Shown: one piece after another, positions 29,477-38,455 of the stretch
Layout of the letters: each line of letters begins with the position of its first letter
How positions within the stretch are numbered: position 1 is the first letter of the stretch
NCBI GenBank assembly: GCA_025463305.1
Contig: JAOBWK010000059.1
Location: 1-64,000 of the forward strand
Reading direction: 5' to 3'
Length of the DNA stretch: 64,000 nucleotides
Source of the DNA: Ilumatobacteraceae bacterium
GTDB lineage: Bacteria > Actinomycetota > Acidimicrobiia > Acidimicrobiales > Ilumatobacteraceae
Made by a program: the position numbers and the translations under genes
The notes under the pieces: model-generated
Databases searched by the model: none
What the model was told of the DNA's origin: nothing
Seen by the model: only the letters and a program-made list of their open reading frames with translations

Positions 29477-30649
29477 TCAGGGAACGCGGACAGCGACCAT
29501 GGCGATGTCGTCCCGGGTCACGTCGCCCCCGTGCTCCAGCACCTGGTGGAGCAGCCGAGCGGTCAACCGCGACGCCGAGTCAGCGGGCCGCATCATCGCC
29601 GCGGCGATCGCGTTCTCGCCGAAGAAGGACGAGTCGCCTCGGGCTTCACTCACGCCGTCCGTGTACGCGAGGACCATGTCGCCGCTGTGCAGGTCGATCG
29701 ACTCCTCGTGGAACGATCCCGTCGGGAAGAACCCGAGCAACGTTCCCGGACGGCCGATCTCCGTGGGCGTCGAACCGTTGCGGCTCACCATCGGCAACGG
29801 GTGGCCACCGGCGCTGACGACGGCCCGCCAGCCATCGGTGCCGCGATGCAGGGCGATCACGAGCGCCGTGCAGAACCTGTCGGTGCCATCAGCCAAGAGC
29901 ACCGTGTTGAGGTCGCGGAGGACAGCTGCAGGTGAGTGGTGCTCCACCGCGAACGCCCGGATCGTGTGCCGCGCCAGCGATGTCACCACCGCTGCGTCGA
30001 CTCCCTTGCCCTGCACGTCGCCGATGGCCAGGACCCAATGATCCGCCGACACCTGGAACAGGTCGTAGAAGTCGCCGCCGATCTCAGCCCCGAGGCCCGC
30101 CGGCCGGTAGACCGCCGACACCTCGAGTCCGTCGATCGCGGCGAGCGCGGGTGGGATGAACGTCTTCTGCAGCGTTTCCGCCATCCGGCGCGCCGCGGCC
30201 TCGGCCATCTCGGCATCCTGGCGAGCCCGGACGAGCTGCTGCTCGTACCGCCGACGATCCGTCGCCTCGAACACGGCCACGCGGATGACCATCGGTGCTC
30301 CGGTCCGTCCATCGCGGTCGAGCACCGCGTTGACCAATGCGGGCAGCCGGCGGCCATCGCGTGCGACGATGTCGAGCGCGAGCTCCCGTGCCGATCCCTC
30401 GATCTGCAGCATCGGCCAGTAGTGCGTCTCGTGGTAGAGCCGCCCGCCGACGCTGAGCAGCTCGACGAACGACTTGATGTCGACGAGCTCGTCGTGCTCG
30501 TAGCCCGACCAGTGCAAGAACGTCTGGTTGACCTCGATGATGCATCCGTCCGGCGAGGTCGACAGGTGACCGCACGGCGCTCGGTCGTACAGGTCGTTCA
30601 GGCGCCCGTCGCGACGGTCAGCTCGATGGTCGTCCATGTGCGCGCTCAT
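29477..30649 (-). CDS. PAS-domain PP2C-type phosphatase, RsbP-like
   Basis: 390-residue regulator. Residues about 20-140 form a PAS domain (GCIIEVNQTFLHWSGYEHDEL). A helical linker with heptad character (RARQDAEMAEAAARRMAETLQKTF) leads to a SpoIIE/RsbU-type phosphatase domain (about 165-388) with metal-binding GGDFYDLF, GDVQGKGVDAAVVTSL and YTDGVSEAR. In Bacillus, RsbP dephosphorylates an anti-anti-sigma factor in response to energy stress and needs RsbQ. Here an RsbQ-like gene overlaps it by four bases (ATGA) upstream. No RsbV/RsbW or sigma-B gene lies in the window, so the target is unknown. Confidence 0.88.
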   Translation of the reverse strand: MSAHMDDHRADRRDGRLNDLYDRAPCGHLSTSPDGCIIEVNQTFLHWSGYEHDELVDIKSFVELLSVGGRLYHETHYWPMLQIEGSARELALDIVARDGRRLPALVNAVLDRDGRTGAPMVIRVAVFEATDRRRYEQQLVRARQDAEMAEAAARRMAETLQKTFIPPALAAIDGLEVSAVYRPAGLGAEIGGDFYDLFQVSADHWVLAIGDVQGKGVDAAVVTSLARHTIRAFAVEHHSPAAVLRDLNTVLLADGTDRFCTALVIALHRGTDGWRAVVSAGGHPLPMVSRNGSTPTEIGRPGTLLGFFPTGSFHEESIDLHSGDMVLAYTDGVSEARGDSSFFGENAIAAAMMRPADSASRLTARLLHQVLEHGGDVTRDDIAMVAVRVP

Positions 30650-31455
30650 CCCAGTGACGCGTCGTCGATGAAGGCCAGGATCGCGGCGGCCGTCGCTGTC
30701 GGAGCCGACAGATGCGGGCAGTGACCGGTGGCGTCGAGGACGACCAGCGAGCCGTTGGGGATCGCCCGCGCCACGTACTCCCCGACTGCGATCGGCGCGA
30801 TCGCATCGTGGCGCGACTGCAGCACCAACGTCGGCGTCGGCACGAACGGGAGGTCACGGCGGTTGTCCGACAGGAACGTGACCCGGGCGAAGGACTCGGC
30901 GATCACCGGATCGGTCCGGCAGAAGCTCGTCGTGAGCTCTTCTCCCAGCTCGGGACGATCGGGGTTGCCGATGATCACCGGCGCCATCGCGGTCGACCAG
31001 CCGAGGTAGTTGCTCGCCAGTGAATCCAACAGCTCACCGATGTCGGCCTCGCTGAACCCACCCACGTAATCGACATCGTCGATGTAGCGCGGCGAAGGAC
31101 CCACCATCACCAGTCGGGCGAACCGGGAGGGCTCCCGGATCGCAGCGAGCGCAGCGATGGTCGCCGACACCGAGTGCCCGACCAGGATCACCTCGCGCAG
31201 GTCGAGCGCGGCGCAGATCTCCAGCAGATCGGTCGCATAGCCGTCGAGCGTCGAGTACTTGACGCAGTCGTACGCATCACGATCCGAGTCGCCCGCACCG
31301 ACGTGGTCGAAGCACACCACCGAGAAGCGGTCGGCGAACGCCTCCGTCACGAACCGCCACATGTGCTGATCACATCCGAAACCGTGGGCGAAGACGATGG
31401 GCTGCCCGTCTGGCAAGCCGGACACGTGCACGTTGTTGCGGATCAGCGGGTCCAT
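30646..31455 (-). CDS. rsbQ: RsbQ-like alpha/beta hydrolase
   Basis: 269-residue hydrolase, the same length as Bacillus RsbQ. FAHGFGCDQHMWRFV, CFDHVGAGDSD, LDGYATDLLEICAALDL and LVMVGPSPRYIDD follow RsbQ closely. The triad is Ser95 (GHSVSA), Asp217 (SRHDAIAP) and His245 (GHCPHLS). RsbQ is thought to bind or hydrolyse a small hydrophobic ligand and to activate the PAS phosphatase RsbP; plant D14/KAI2 receptors share the fold. The ATG at 31455 gives the family N-terminus. The end overlaps the phosphatase gene by four bases, so the two form a signalling module. Confidence 0.9.
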   Translation of the reverse strand: MDPLIRNNVHVSGLPDGQPIVFAHGFGCDQHMWRFVTEAFADRFSVVCFDHVGAGDSDRDAYDCVKYSTLDGYATDLLEICAALDLREVILVGHSVSATIAALAAIREPSRFARLVMVGPSPRYIDDVDYVGGFSEADIGELLDSLASNYLGWSTAMAPVIIGNPDRPELGEELTTSFCRTDPVIAESFARVTFLSDNRRDLPFVPTPTLVLQSRHDAIAPIAVGEYVARAIPNGSLVVLDATGHCPHLSAPTATAAAILAFIDDASLG

Positions 31456-31651
31456 GCTGAGCCCGCGAGCGAGGTCGACCAGGTTGTGCTGCTGGCTGTG
31501 GACACGGAACTCCCTGACGCATTCGGGCGCGGTCGGGGTCCAGAACAACGCAAGCCTTGTGGAACGGCAACGCTCAATGTACTGACCAATCGCACACTCG
31601 GACCAGGCGACCACCGATGGCGACCTCGCGTCGGTCGCGGTCGGCCGGCCC

Positions 31652-33076
31652 TCACCGTCGGTTCGGGACGTGGACCGGGCGATCGAGGGCGAGGTGGGCG
31701 GCCTCGCCGAGCTGCTCGCTGAGCGTGGGATGGGCGTGGATGCTGCCGGCGACGTCGTCGAGCGTTGCGGCCATCTCGATCGCGAGGACTCCTTCGGCGA
31801 TCAGCTCGGACGCGTGCACCCCGGCGATGTGGACGCCGATCACCGTGCCGGAGTCGCGCTCCCACACGAGCTGCAGGAAGCCGTCGCGCGCGTCCATCGT
31901 GGCGGCTCGCCCGGAGGCGCCCATCGGGACGGTGACGGCGTCGACGTCGATCCCCGCCGATCGCGCGTCGTCGACGGTGAGGCCCGCGGAGGCGATCTCG
32001 GGATCGCAGAACACCACGGCCGGGATCGTCGTCGGAGCGAACGCGGCAGCGTGACCGCACAGCGCCTCCACGGCGACGTGGGCTTCGGCCGTCGCCTTGT
32101 GGGCGAGCGCCGGGCCTTCGACGATGTCGCCGATCGCGGCGATGTGGCGCGTCGCGCGGCGATCGACGCCGACCGGGATGAGGCCTCGCCGGTCGAGGGT
32201 GACGCCGGCGGCATCCAGCCCGAGCTGATCGGTGTTCGGGATGCGGCCGACCGCGATCACCACGACGTCGACGTCGAGCTGGGCGACCGCGTCGCCCGTG
32301 GCGAGGTGGAGGACACCGTCGTCGAAGCGCACGGCAGCCGTGTCGAGGCGGACGTCGATGCCGAGCTCGCGGAGGCGCCGGCCGATGGGCCGGGCGAACA
32401 TCGCGTCCATCGTCGGCAGGACGCGGCTTGCGTACTCGACGATCGTGACGTGGGCGCCGAGCTTGGCGAGCGCGGTGCCGAGCTCGAGGCCGATGTAGCC
32501 GGCGCCGAGCACGGCGACGCGCCCGGGGAGGTGGTCGAGGGCGAGCACGTCGGTGGAGTCGAGGACGGTGATGCCGTCGCGGACCAGACCCGGGAGCGGC
32601 GCCGGCCTGGACCCGGTGGCGAGGACGAGGTCGGTGAACTGGAAGTACTGGGCCGGCGCGAGCGGCCGGAGCGGGTCGGTGACGACGAGCTGGTCGGGTC
32701 GGCTGAGCTGGGCATGACCGGTGATGACGCTGACGCCGGCGGTGCGCAGGAGCTGTCGGATGCCGGCGGTGAGGCCATCGACGACGGTTCCCTTCCACCG
32801 CTGCCACGCGTGCATGTCGACGTGCGCTGCGTCGACGACGAGTCCGTGCCTCGACATCGCTCGAGTGTGCTCGAGGTGGTTCGCCGTCTCGATCAGCGCC
32901 TTGCTCGGGATGCAACCGACGTTGAGGCACACACCACCGACGCCGTCCGGACCGTCCCGATCGATGAGCACGACGTCACGTCCGAGCTGTGCGCCGCGCA
33001 GCGCTGCTGCGTAGCCGCCGGGTCCGGCGCCGACCACGACGAGGTCTGCGGAGACGGGGATCTCGCCGACGACCAC
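31652..33076 (-). CDS. lpdA: Dihydrolipoyl dehydrogenase (E3)
   Basis: FAD enzyme that reoxidises the dihydrolipoyl arm of the 2-oxoacid dehydrogenase complex and makes NADH. The 474-residue protein has an N-terminal FAD motif (VVGAGPGGYAAAL), the redox disulfide GGVCLNVGCIPSK (Cys50, Cys55), an NAD motif (AVLGAGYIGLELG) and the C-terminal interface histidine in HAHPTLSEQ. It starts with GTG at 33076, one base after the E2 stop, and ends the bkd-like operon. Confidence 0.95.
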   Translation of the reverse strand: MVVGEIPVSADLVVVGAGPGGYAAALRGAQLGRDVVLIDRDGPDGVGGVCLNVGCIPSKALIETANHLEHTRAMSRHGLVVDAAHVDMHAWQRWKGTVVDGLTAGIRQLLRTAGVSVITGHAQLSRPDQLVVTDPLRPLAPAQYFQFTDLVLATGSRPAPLPGLVRDGITVLDSTDVLALDHLPGRVAVLGAGYIGLELGTALAKLGAHVTIVEYASRVLPTMDAMFARPIGRRLRELGIDVRLDTAAVRFDDGVLHLATGDAVAQLDVDVVVIAVGRIPNTDQLGLDAAGVTLDRRGLIPVGVDRRATRHIAAIGDIVEGPALAHKATAEAHVAVEALCGHAAAFAPTTIPAVVFCDPEIASAGLTVDDARSAGIDVDAVTVPMGASGRAATMDARDGFLQLVWERDSGTVIGVHIAGVHASELIAEGVLAIEMAATLDDVAGSIHAHPTLSEQLGEAAHLALDRPVHVPNRR

Positions 33077-33077
33077 G

Positions 33078-34340
33078 TCAGCCCACCTCGTGCCGGACGG
33101 GTCGTCCGGCGAGGAGCAGCACGGGGTCGGCGAGGTAGCGCTCGATCGTGGCGACGAACGCACCGAGGTGGTGGCCGTCGTTCAGCCGGTGGTCGGCGGA
33201 GACGGCCATCGGCAGGATCGTCCGCACGACGGGCTGTCCATCGCGGGCGACGACGGCGTCCTTGGCCCGGCCGAACCCGACGATCGCAGCCTCCGGCGGG
33301 CGGATGATGGGCGTGCCCATCCACGTGCCGTAGCTGCCGTAGTTGGAGATCGTGAACGTGCCGCCACTGAGCTGATCGAGCGTGAGCGTCCGGGTGCGGG
33401 CCGCTGCGGTCAGCTCGTCGATCCGTCGCGCGATCTGCTCGATCGAGAGCTGGTCGGCGTCGTGCACGACCGGGACGACGAGCCCTTCGTCGGTGGACAT
33501 CGCGATGCCGATGTTGCACCGGGCGCGGTACGTGATCAGCTCGTTGTCGTAGTCCAGGCTGGCGTTGAACGTCGGGTGCTCGCGCAGGGCGGCGGCGCTG
33601 GCGGCGACGAACAACGGGAGCAGGGTGAGCTTCACGTCGCGCCCGGCGAGGTGGTCGCGCAGCGCGCGGTGGGCGCGAATCAGCTCGCTGGCGTCCATCT
33701 CGCGGAGCTCGGTGACGTGCGGGACGGTGCGCCACGACTCGGTCATCGAGCGGGCGATCTGGCGCCGGGTGCCGCGCAACGGTTCGACCCGATCCTCGCC
33801 GGAGGGCTGTGGTCGCGCGCCCGGCGCGGACGCGGCAGACCGCGGCAGGTCGGGCAGGGCGGTGGGCCTCGCCTTCGCCGCGTCGACGTCGGCCGTGGTG
33901 ATCCGCCCGCCGGGCCCGGTGCCGGTGACCTCGGCGAGGACCACGCCGAGGTCGAGGGCGCGCTGACGGGTCGCCGGCGACGCCTTCGGCCTGCGTGCTG
34001 CCGTCGCGGCGTGGGCCGCAGACGCCGGTTCGGGAAGGATGGTCGCAGCGGGCGCGAGCGCCAGTTCGTGGCCGTGCGCACCGAGCACCGGGGCTGCCCC
34101 GACGGCGTCGAGCCGGAACAGCGTGCTGCCGATCAGGACGACCTCGCCAACCGCCGCGCCGTGGGCGACGAGTCGGCCCGGCGCCGGTGCCGGGATGTCG
34201 ACGACCGCTTTGTCGGTCTGCACGACGACGACCGGCTGGTCTTCGGTGACGTGATCGCCGACGGCGACGAGCCACTCGACGATCTCGGCCTCGCTCAGCC
34301 CTTCGCCGACATCGGGCATGGGGAAGTCGAACTCGGCCAT
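33078..34340 (-). CDS. Branched-chain-type 2-oxoacid dehydrogenase E2 (lipoamide acyltransferase)
   Basis: Core acyltransferase of the complex. The 420-residue protein has one lipoyl domain (1-75; lipoyl lysine in QTDKAVVDI, Lys44), an Ala/Pro linker, an E1/E3-binding domain (about 115-150, SPATRQRALDLGVVLAEVTGTGPGGRI) and a catalytic domain (about 195-420). The active-site motif is SADHRLNDGHH, with Asn in place of the usual Val in HRxxDG. The ATG overlaps the E1beta stop by one base (TGATG). Substrate range (branched-chain versus pyruvate) is inferred from the neighbouring leucine/valine-type dehydrogenase. Confidence 0.93.
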   Translation of the reverse strand: MAEFDFPMPDVGEGLSEAEIVEWLVAVGDHVTEDQPVVVVQTDKAVVDIPAPAPGRLVAHGAAVGEVVLIGSTLFRLDAVGAAPVLGAHGHELALAPAATILPEPASAAHAATAARRPKASPATRQRALDLGVVLAEVTGTGPGGRITTADVDAAKARPTALPDLPRSAASAPGARPQPSGEDRVEPLRGTRRQIARSMTESWRTVPHVTELREMDASELIRAHRALRDHLAGRDVKLTLLPLFVAASAAALREHPTFNASLDYDNELITYRARCNIGIAMSTDEGLVVPVVHDADQLSIEQIARRIDELTAAARTRTLTLDQLSGGTFTISNYGSYGTWMGTPIIRPPEAAIVGFGRAKDAVVARDGQPVVRTILPMAVSADHRLNDGHHLGAFVATIERYLADPVLLLAGRPVRHEVG

Positions 34341-35356
34341 CAGCGCTCCAACGCTGTCAGCACGCCGCGGACGATGTCGTCGATCTGGGGGACGTAGAAG
34401 TCCTCGGTGCCCCCGAGCGGATAGGGCGTGTCGGGTGCGGTCACCCGTTCGATCGGCGCCTCGAGCGAGTAGAAGGCTTCGCGCTGGATCGTCGCCGCGA
34501 GCTCTGCGCCGAACCCCGACGTGAACGGCGCCTCGTGGACGATGACCGCGCGGCCGGTGTGCTCCACGGCCGCGACGATGCCCTCGACGTCGAGCGGGAC
34601 GAGGCTGCGCACATCGACGACGTGGGCGCTGATGCCGTGCTCGGCGGCCAGCACATCGGCTGCGCGCGTGCAGAGCTGCACGGCCGCGCTGTACGCGATG
34701 AGGGTGACGTGCTCGCCCTGGCGGACGATCTTCGAACGACCGAGCGGGACGGTGTAGTCGCCGGTCGGAACCTCGCCGCTGACGAGCCGGTAGCCACGCA
34801 GCGGTTCGAGGAACAGCACGGGATCCGGGTCGCGGATCGCGGCCAGCAGCATGCCCTTCGCGTCGTAGGCGTCTGCGGGCATCACCACCTTCAGCCCCGG
34901 CGTGTTGGTGTACAGCGCCTCGAATGCATCGGAGTGCAGCTCGGGCGTGCGGACTCCACCGCCGAACGGTGAGCGGATCGTGATCGGCATCGGATGGCGT
35001 CCCTGCGAGCGGAACCGGTAGCGGGCGACCTGCTGGCCGATCTGGTGGAACGCCTGATGACCGAACCCGAGGAACTGCAGCTCCGGCACCGGGATCAGAC
35101 CGGAGATCGCCAGGCCGACCGACGCGCCGATGATGACGCCTTCGGCCAGCGGGGTGTCGATGACGCGCCGCTCGCCGAAGCGTTGCTGCAAGCCATCGGT
35201 GGCGCGGAACACGCCGCCGAGCACACCGACGTCCTCGCCGAGGAGGACCACGCGCTCGTCGCGCGCCATCTCGAGGGTGAGCGCGTCGCGGATCGCCTCG
35301 ACCATCGTCATGGTCGCGGTCGCGGTCGGGGCGACGGTCTCTGTCAGCGCGCTCAC
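34340..35356 (-). CDS. 2-oxoacid dehydrogenase E1 component, beta subunit
   Basis: 338-residue thiamin-diphosphate subunit. TMVEAIRDALTLEMARDERVVLLGEDVGVLGGVFRAT and DTPLAEGVIIGASVGLAISG are characteristic of the E1beta pyrimidine-binding domain. QFLGFGHQAFHQIGQQVARYRFRSQG resembles the branched-chain rather than the pyruvate enzyme. The C-terminal transketolase domain ends PQIDDIVRGVLTALER. The GTG start at 35356 overlaps the E1alpha stop by four bases (GTGA). Confidence 0.94.
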   Translation of the reverse strand: MSALTETVAPTATATMTMVEAIRDALTLEMARDERVVLLGEDVGVLGGVFRATDGLQQRFGERRVIDTPLAEGVIIGASVGLAISGLIPVPELQFLGFGHQAFHQIGQQVARYRFRSQGRHPMPITIRSPFGGGVRTPELHSDAFEALYTNTPGLKVVMPADAYDAKGMLLAAIRDPDPVLFLEPLRGYRLVSGEVPTGDYTVPLGRSKIVRQGEHVTLIAYSAAVQLCTRAADVLAAEHGISAHVVDVRSLVPLDVEGIVAAVEHTGRAVIVHEAPFTSGFGAELAATIQREAFYSLEAPIERVTAPDTPYPLGGTEDFYVPQIDDIVRGVLTALER

Positions 35357-36429
35357 GACGCGGCCCCGATCCGGGCGGCGCGCTGGCGTTGCAACGTGGC
35401 CGGCGGGTCGGCGTAGACGTGGTCGAACAGCTGTGAGGCCGTCGGGGCCGGTGCGGCGCGGGCGACGACCAGTGCGGCCTCGACCTCGGCCGACAGCTCG
35501 TCCTCCACCGTCTGCCGGCGGGCGTCGTCCCACAACCCGCGGGCGGCGAGGTGGCGCTGGACGCGCCCGATCGGGTCGAGCGGCCTCCAGGCCTCGAGGG
35601 CCGCAGCATCGACGTACCGGGTCGGGTCGTCGGCGGTGTTGTGCGGGCCCATCCGGTAGGTCACCGACTCGATGAGGGTGGGGCCGTGACCGGCGCGGGC
35701 TCGGGCCACCGCTTCGGCCGTGACCGCGTGCACGGCGAGGAGGTCGTTGCCATCGACGACCACGCCGGGGAACCCGTAGCCGACGGCCCGCGAGGCGAGG
35801 CTGCTCGTCGCCGACTGCTTGTGGCGCGGCGTCGAGATCGCCCAGCCGTTGTTGGACAGCACGAACACCACCGGCGCCTTGACGATGCCGGCGAGGTTGC
35901 AGGCCTCGTGGAAGTCGCCCTCCGACGACGCGCCGTCGCCGAAGTAGACGACCACCACTGCACCCGTCTGCTGCATCTGCAACCCCCATGCGAGGCCGAC
36001 CGCCTGTGGGATCTGCGCGGCGAGCGAGATCTGGATCGGCAAGACGTTGACGTCGTCGGGGATCCGGCTGCCCGCGAGGTTGCCCATGAAGTAGAGCATG
36101 AAGCTCGACAGCGGCAGCCCCTGGCGGAGCAGCGCCGGCAGCTCGCGGTACTGCGGCACGACCCAGTCGATCGAGGGGTCCAGTGCAGATGCGCTGCCGA
36201 CGATGCTGGCCTCCTGGCCGGTCACCTGCGAGAAGGTCCCGAACCGGCCCTGTCGCTGCAGGCTCATCGCCTTGGCGTCGAAGACGCGGGTCAGCATCAT
36301 CAGCCGGAGACCGGCGAGGAGCTCGTCGTCGTTCATCGACGGCGTCACGCCCGCGGCGAGCACGCCGGCCGGCGACAGGTGCTGGATCGGGCTCGGGGGT
36401 ACTTCATCGGGGATGAACTGAGCGAACAT
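35353..36429 (-). CDS. 2-oxoacid dehydrogenase E1 component, alpha subunit
   Basis: 358-residue subunit that binds thiamin diphosphate and decarboxylates the 2-oxoacid. The thiamin motif is VYFGDGASSEGDFHEACNLAGIVKAPVVFVLSNNGWAI, starting with GDG and ending with the NN pair. The phosphorylation-loop region RMGPHNTADDPTRY is of the branched-chain type. It is the first gene of an E1alpha-E1beta-E2-E3 operon. The ATG at 36429 was chosen. There is no clear ribosome-binding site, so the mRNA could be nearly leaderless. A palindromic site lies 28-47 bases upstream. Confidence 0.94.
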   Translation of the reverse strand: MFAQFIPDEVPPSPIQHLSPAGVLAAGVTPSMNDDELLAGLRLMMLTRVFDAKAMSLQRQGRFGTFSQVTGQEASIVGSASALDPSIDWVVPQYRELPALLRQGLPLSSFMLYFMGNLAGSRIPDDVNVLPIQISLAAQIPQAVGLAWGLQMQQTGAVVVVYFGDGASSEGDFHEACNLAGIVKAPVVFVLSNNGWAISTPRHKQSATSSLASRAVGYGFPGVVVDGNDLLAVHAVTAEAVARARAGHGPTLIESVTYRMGPHNTADDPTRYVDAAALEAWRPLDPIGRVQRHLAARGLWDDARRQTVEDELSAEVEAALVVARAAPAPTASQLFDHVYADPPATLQRQRAARIGAAS

Positions 36430-36456
36430 CGCGACACCGTACAACCAAACGACTAT

Positions 36457-36476
36457 CTTGCATGCAAGTTTGCATG
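36457..36476. promoter_or_regulatory. Candidate GntR operator between the E1alpha and SDR genes
   Basis: A perfect 12-base palindrome CTTGCATGCAAG (36457-36468) is followed by a second TTTGCATG (36469-36476). The two TGCATG cores are 12 bases apart. The surrounding sequence is unusually AT-rich for this window. The same TTGCATGC core occurs in the other divergent promoter of this island, at 40505-40512. A GntR-family regulator is encoded nearby (38456-39112). Binding is inferred. Confidence 0.6.
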
Positions 36477-36528
36477 TTATGTTGTCGGGCACCGACCGAT
36501 CAGGTCTCACACCAGGAAACGAGCAGCC

Positions 36529-37299
36529 ATGAGCAACCTCTTCGATCTGACCGGCAAGGTCGTCGTCGTCACCGGATCGGGCCGTGGGCTCGGCAAGGCG
36601 ATCGCGATCGGTGTCGGAGCCGCCGGCGGATCCGTGGTGGTCTGCTCACGCACGCTCGCCGAGGCCGAGGCGACAGCGGCCGAGATCGCGGCGGCCGGCA
36701 GCCCGAGCCTGGCCGTGCAGGTCGACACGGGTGACCGGGCGAGCTGCCAGGCGCTGATCGACACCACGGTGGCGAAGTTCGGCAAGATCGATGTGATGGT
36801 CAACAACGCCGGCATCGACATCATCGAGCCGGCCGAGGACGTCACCGAGGACGCGTGGGACCAGGTCCTCAACATCAATCTCAAGGGCTACTTCAACTGC
36901 TCGCAGCTGGCCGCCCGACAGATGATCGCCCAGGGCACCGGCGGCTCCATCGTCAACAACTCCTCGATCGCCGGTGGCGTCGGCATCGCCGGGCTCAGCG
37001 CCTACGCAGCCGCGAAGGGTGGCGTCGATCAACTGACCAAGGTGCAGGCCGTCGAATGGGCGCCGAAGGGCATCCGCGTCAACGCGTTCGCGCCGGGCTA
37101 CTTCGAGAACGTGATGAGCGGTGCCACCGAGGAGCACCGCCGCCCGGAGAAGCGCTCGCAGGTGCTCGCGTTCACGCCGATGGGCCGTCGCGGCCTGCCC
37201 GACGAGCTCGTCGGGCCGGTCGTGTTCTTCGCGTCCGATGCCTCCAGCTACGTCACCGGCGCCGTCCTGTACGTCGACGGCGGCTACACCGCGCAATAG
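36529..37299 (+). CDS. Short-chain dehydrogenase/reductase
   Basis: 256-residue classical SDR. The cofactor motif is TGSGRGLG (15-22); VNNAG (91-95), the catalytic serine in NNSSIAGG (about Ser146) and the YxxxK pair (Tyr159, Lys163) are intact. YVDGGYTAQ closes the protein. The ATG at 36529 has AGGAAAC upstream. It diverges from the 2-oxoacid dehydrogenase operon across the putative operator and lies 58 bases before the amino-acid dehydrogenase gene. A role in branched-chain or related acid oxidation is inferred from the context. Confidence 0.9.
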   Translation: MSNLFDLTGKVVVVTGSGRGLGKAIAIGVGAAGGSVVVCSRTLAEAEATAAEIAAAGSPSLAVQVDTGDRASCQALIDTTVAKFGKIDVMVNNAGIDIIEPAEDVTEDAWDQVLNINLKGYFNCSQLAARQMIAQGTGGSIVNNSSIAGGVGIAGLSAYAAAKGGVDQLTKVQAVEWAPKGIRVNAFAPGYFENVMSGATEEHRRPEKRSQVLAFTPMGRRGLPDELVGPVVFFASDASSYVTGAVLYVDGGYTAQ

Positions 37300-37357
37300 C
37301 TCGCCCCAACAGTTCGCCCCACTCGACCAGCCCTCTCACCACGCAAGGACACCCGCC

Positions 37358-38443
37358 ATGGACGCACGCATCCTCGACTACATGCAGCAGTACAAGTTCA
37401 AGAAGATCGTCATCTGCAACGACACCGACTCCGGACTGCGCGCCGTGATCGCCATCCACTCGACCCACCTCGGACCCGCCACCGGTGGCCTACGGATGTG
37501 GACGTACGAACGCGAGGAGGATGCGATCTTCGACGCGATGCGCCTCGCCCGAGGAATGACCTACAAGTACGCCGCAGCGGGCGTGAACCTCGGCGGGGGC
37601 AAGGCCGTCATCATCGGCGATCCGAAGAAGGACAAGACCGAGGCGCTGATGCGCGCGATGGGGCGCTTCATCGACCAGCAGGGCGGCGAGTACATCACCG
37701 GCGAAGACGTCGGCACCACGCTCGACGACATGGAGACCCTCTACTCCGAGACCGACCACGTGGTGACGCTGCCCGTGCATGCCGGCGGCGCCGGCGACAT
37801 CTCCCCCGCCACCGCGCTCGGCTCCGTGCTCGCCACCAAGGCGTGCGCACAGCGGGTGTGGGGATCACCGAGCCTGGCCGGCAGGACCGTCGCGCTGCAG
37901 GGCCTCGGCGTGTGCGGCTACAAGGCGCTGAAGCTGATCGTCGAGGAGGGCGCAACGGTCATCGTCACCGACGTCGACGCCGCCAAGGTCAGCCAGGCGA
38001 TCGCCGAGTTCGGCGTCACCGCCGTCGACCCCGACCAGATCTACGACCAGGACGTCGACATCTTCGCCCCGTACGCGCTGGGTGCGGTCATCAACGACAA
38101 CACCATCGGCCGGCTGAAGTGCAAGATCGTCGCCGGGTCGGCGAACAACATCATGGCCGAGGAGCGCCACGCCGAGGAGCTGGAGCAGCGCGGCATCGTC
38201 TACGCCGTCGACTACGTCGCCAACTCCGGCGGCACCATCTTCGACACCGATCGGTTCCGCAAGGGTGGCTTCCAGCCCGAGCGGGCATGGGCCAACGTCA
38301 ACCGCGTCTACGACCGCACGCTCGAGGTGTTCGACATCGCCGACGCCGAGCACATCCCGTACTTCAAGGCCGCCGATCAGCTCGCCGAGCGCCGCATCGC
38401 CGCCCTCGACGGCGTGCGCCTGCTGGAGACCAAGAAGCGCTGA
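37358..38443 (+). CDS. Leucine/valine-type amino acid dehydrogenase (Glu/Leu/Phe/Val family)
   Basis: 361-residue NAD-dependent dehydrogenase that deaminates an amino acid to its 2-oxoacid. Size and sequence match leucine dehydrogenases: GPATGGLRMW (40-49), RGMTYKYAAAGVNLGGGKAVI with substrate/catalytic Lys70 and Lys82, GEDVGTTLDDM, and the Rossmann motif ALQGLGVCGYKALK. Its product would feed the adjacent 2-oxoacid dehydrogenase complex. The exact substrate (Leu, Val, Ile or Phe) is not fixed by sequence alone. The ATG at 37358 has AAGGA upstream. Confidence 0.9.
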   Translation: MDARILDYMQQYKFKKIVICNDTDSGLRAVIAIHSTHLGPATGGLRMWTYEREEDAIFDAMRLARGMTYKYAAAGVNLGGGKAVIIGDPKKDKTEALMRAMGRFIDQQGGEYITGEDVGTTLDDMETLYSETDHVVTLPVHAGGAGDISPATALGSVLATKACAQRVWGSPSLAGRTVALQGLGVCGYKALKLIVEEGATVIVTDVDAAKVSQAIAEFGVTAVDPDQIYDQDVDIFAPYALGAVINDNTIGRLKCKIVAGSANNIMAEERHAEELEQRGIVYAVDYVANSGGTIFDTDRFRKGGFQPERAWANVNRVYDRTLEVFDIADAEHIPYFKAADQLAERRIAALDGVRLLETKKR

Positions 38444-38455
38444 GCGGACCCGGTC

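Noticed and set aside
29326..29935. Open frames running through the tRNA-Arg gene
   Set aside because: The tRNA folds fully; the frames are chance readings and are arginine-rich.
36430..36528. Exact -35 and -10 promoter boxes near the first TTGCATGC site
   Set aside because: TTGCAT and TATGTT are only 14 bases apart. The operator pattern itself is convincing but promoter boxes cannot be set by eye.
37770..37790. Additional TGCATG inside the amino-acid dehydrogenase gene
   Set aside because: A six-base core is expected by chance every few kilobases; it lacks the flanking palindrome and lies in coding sequence.
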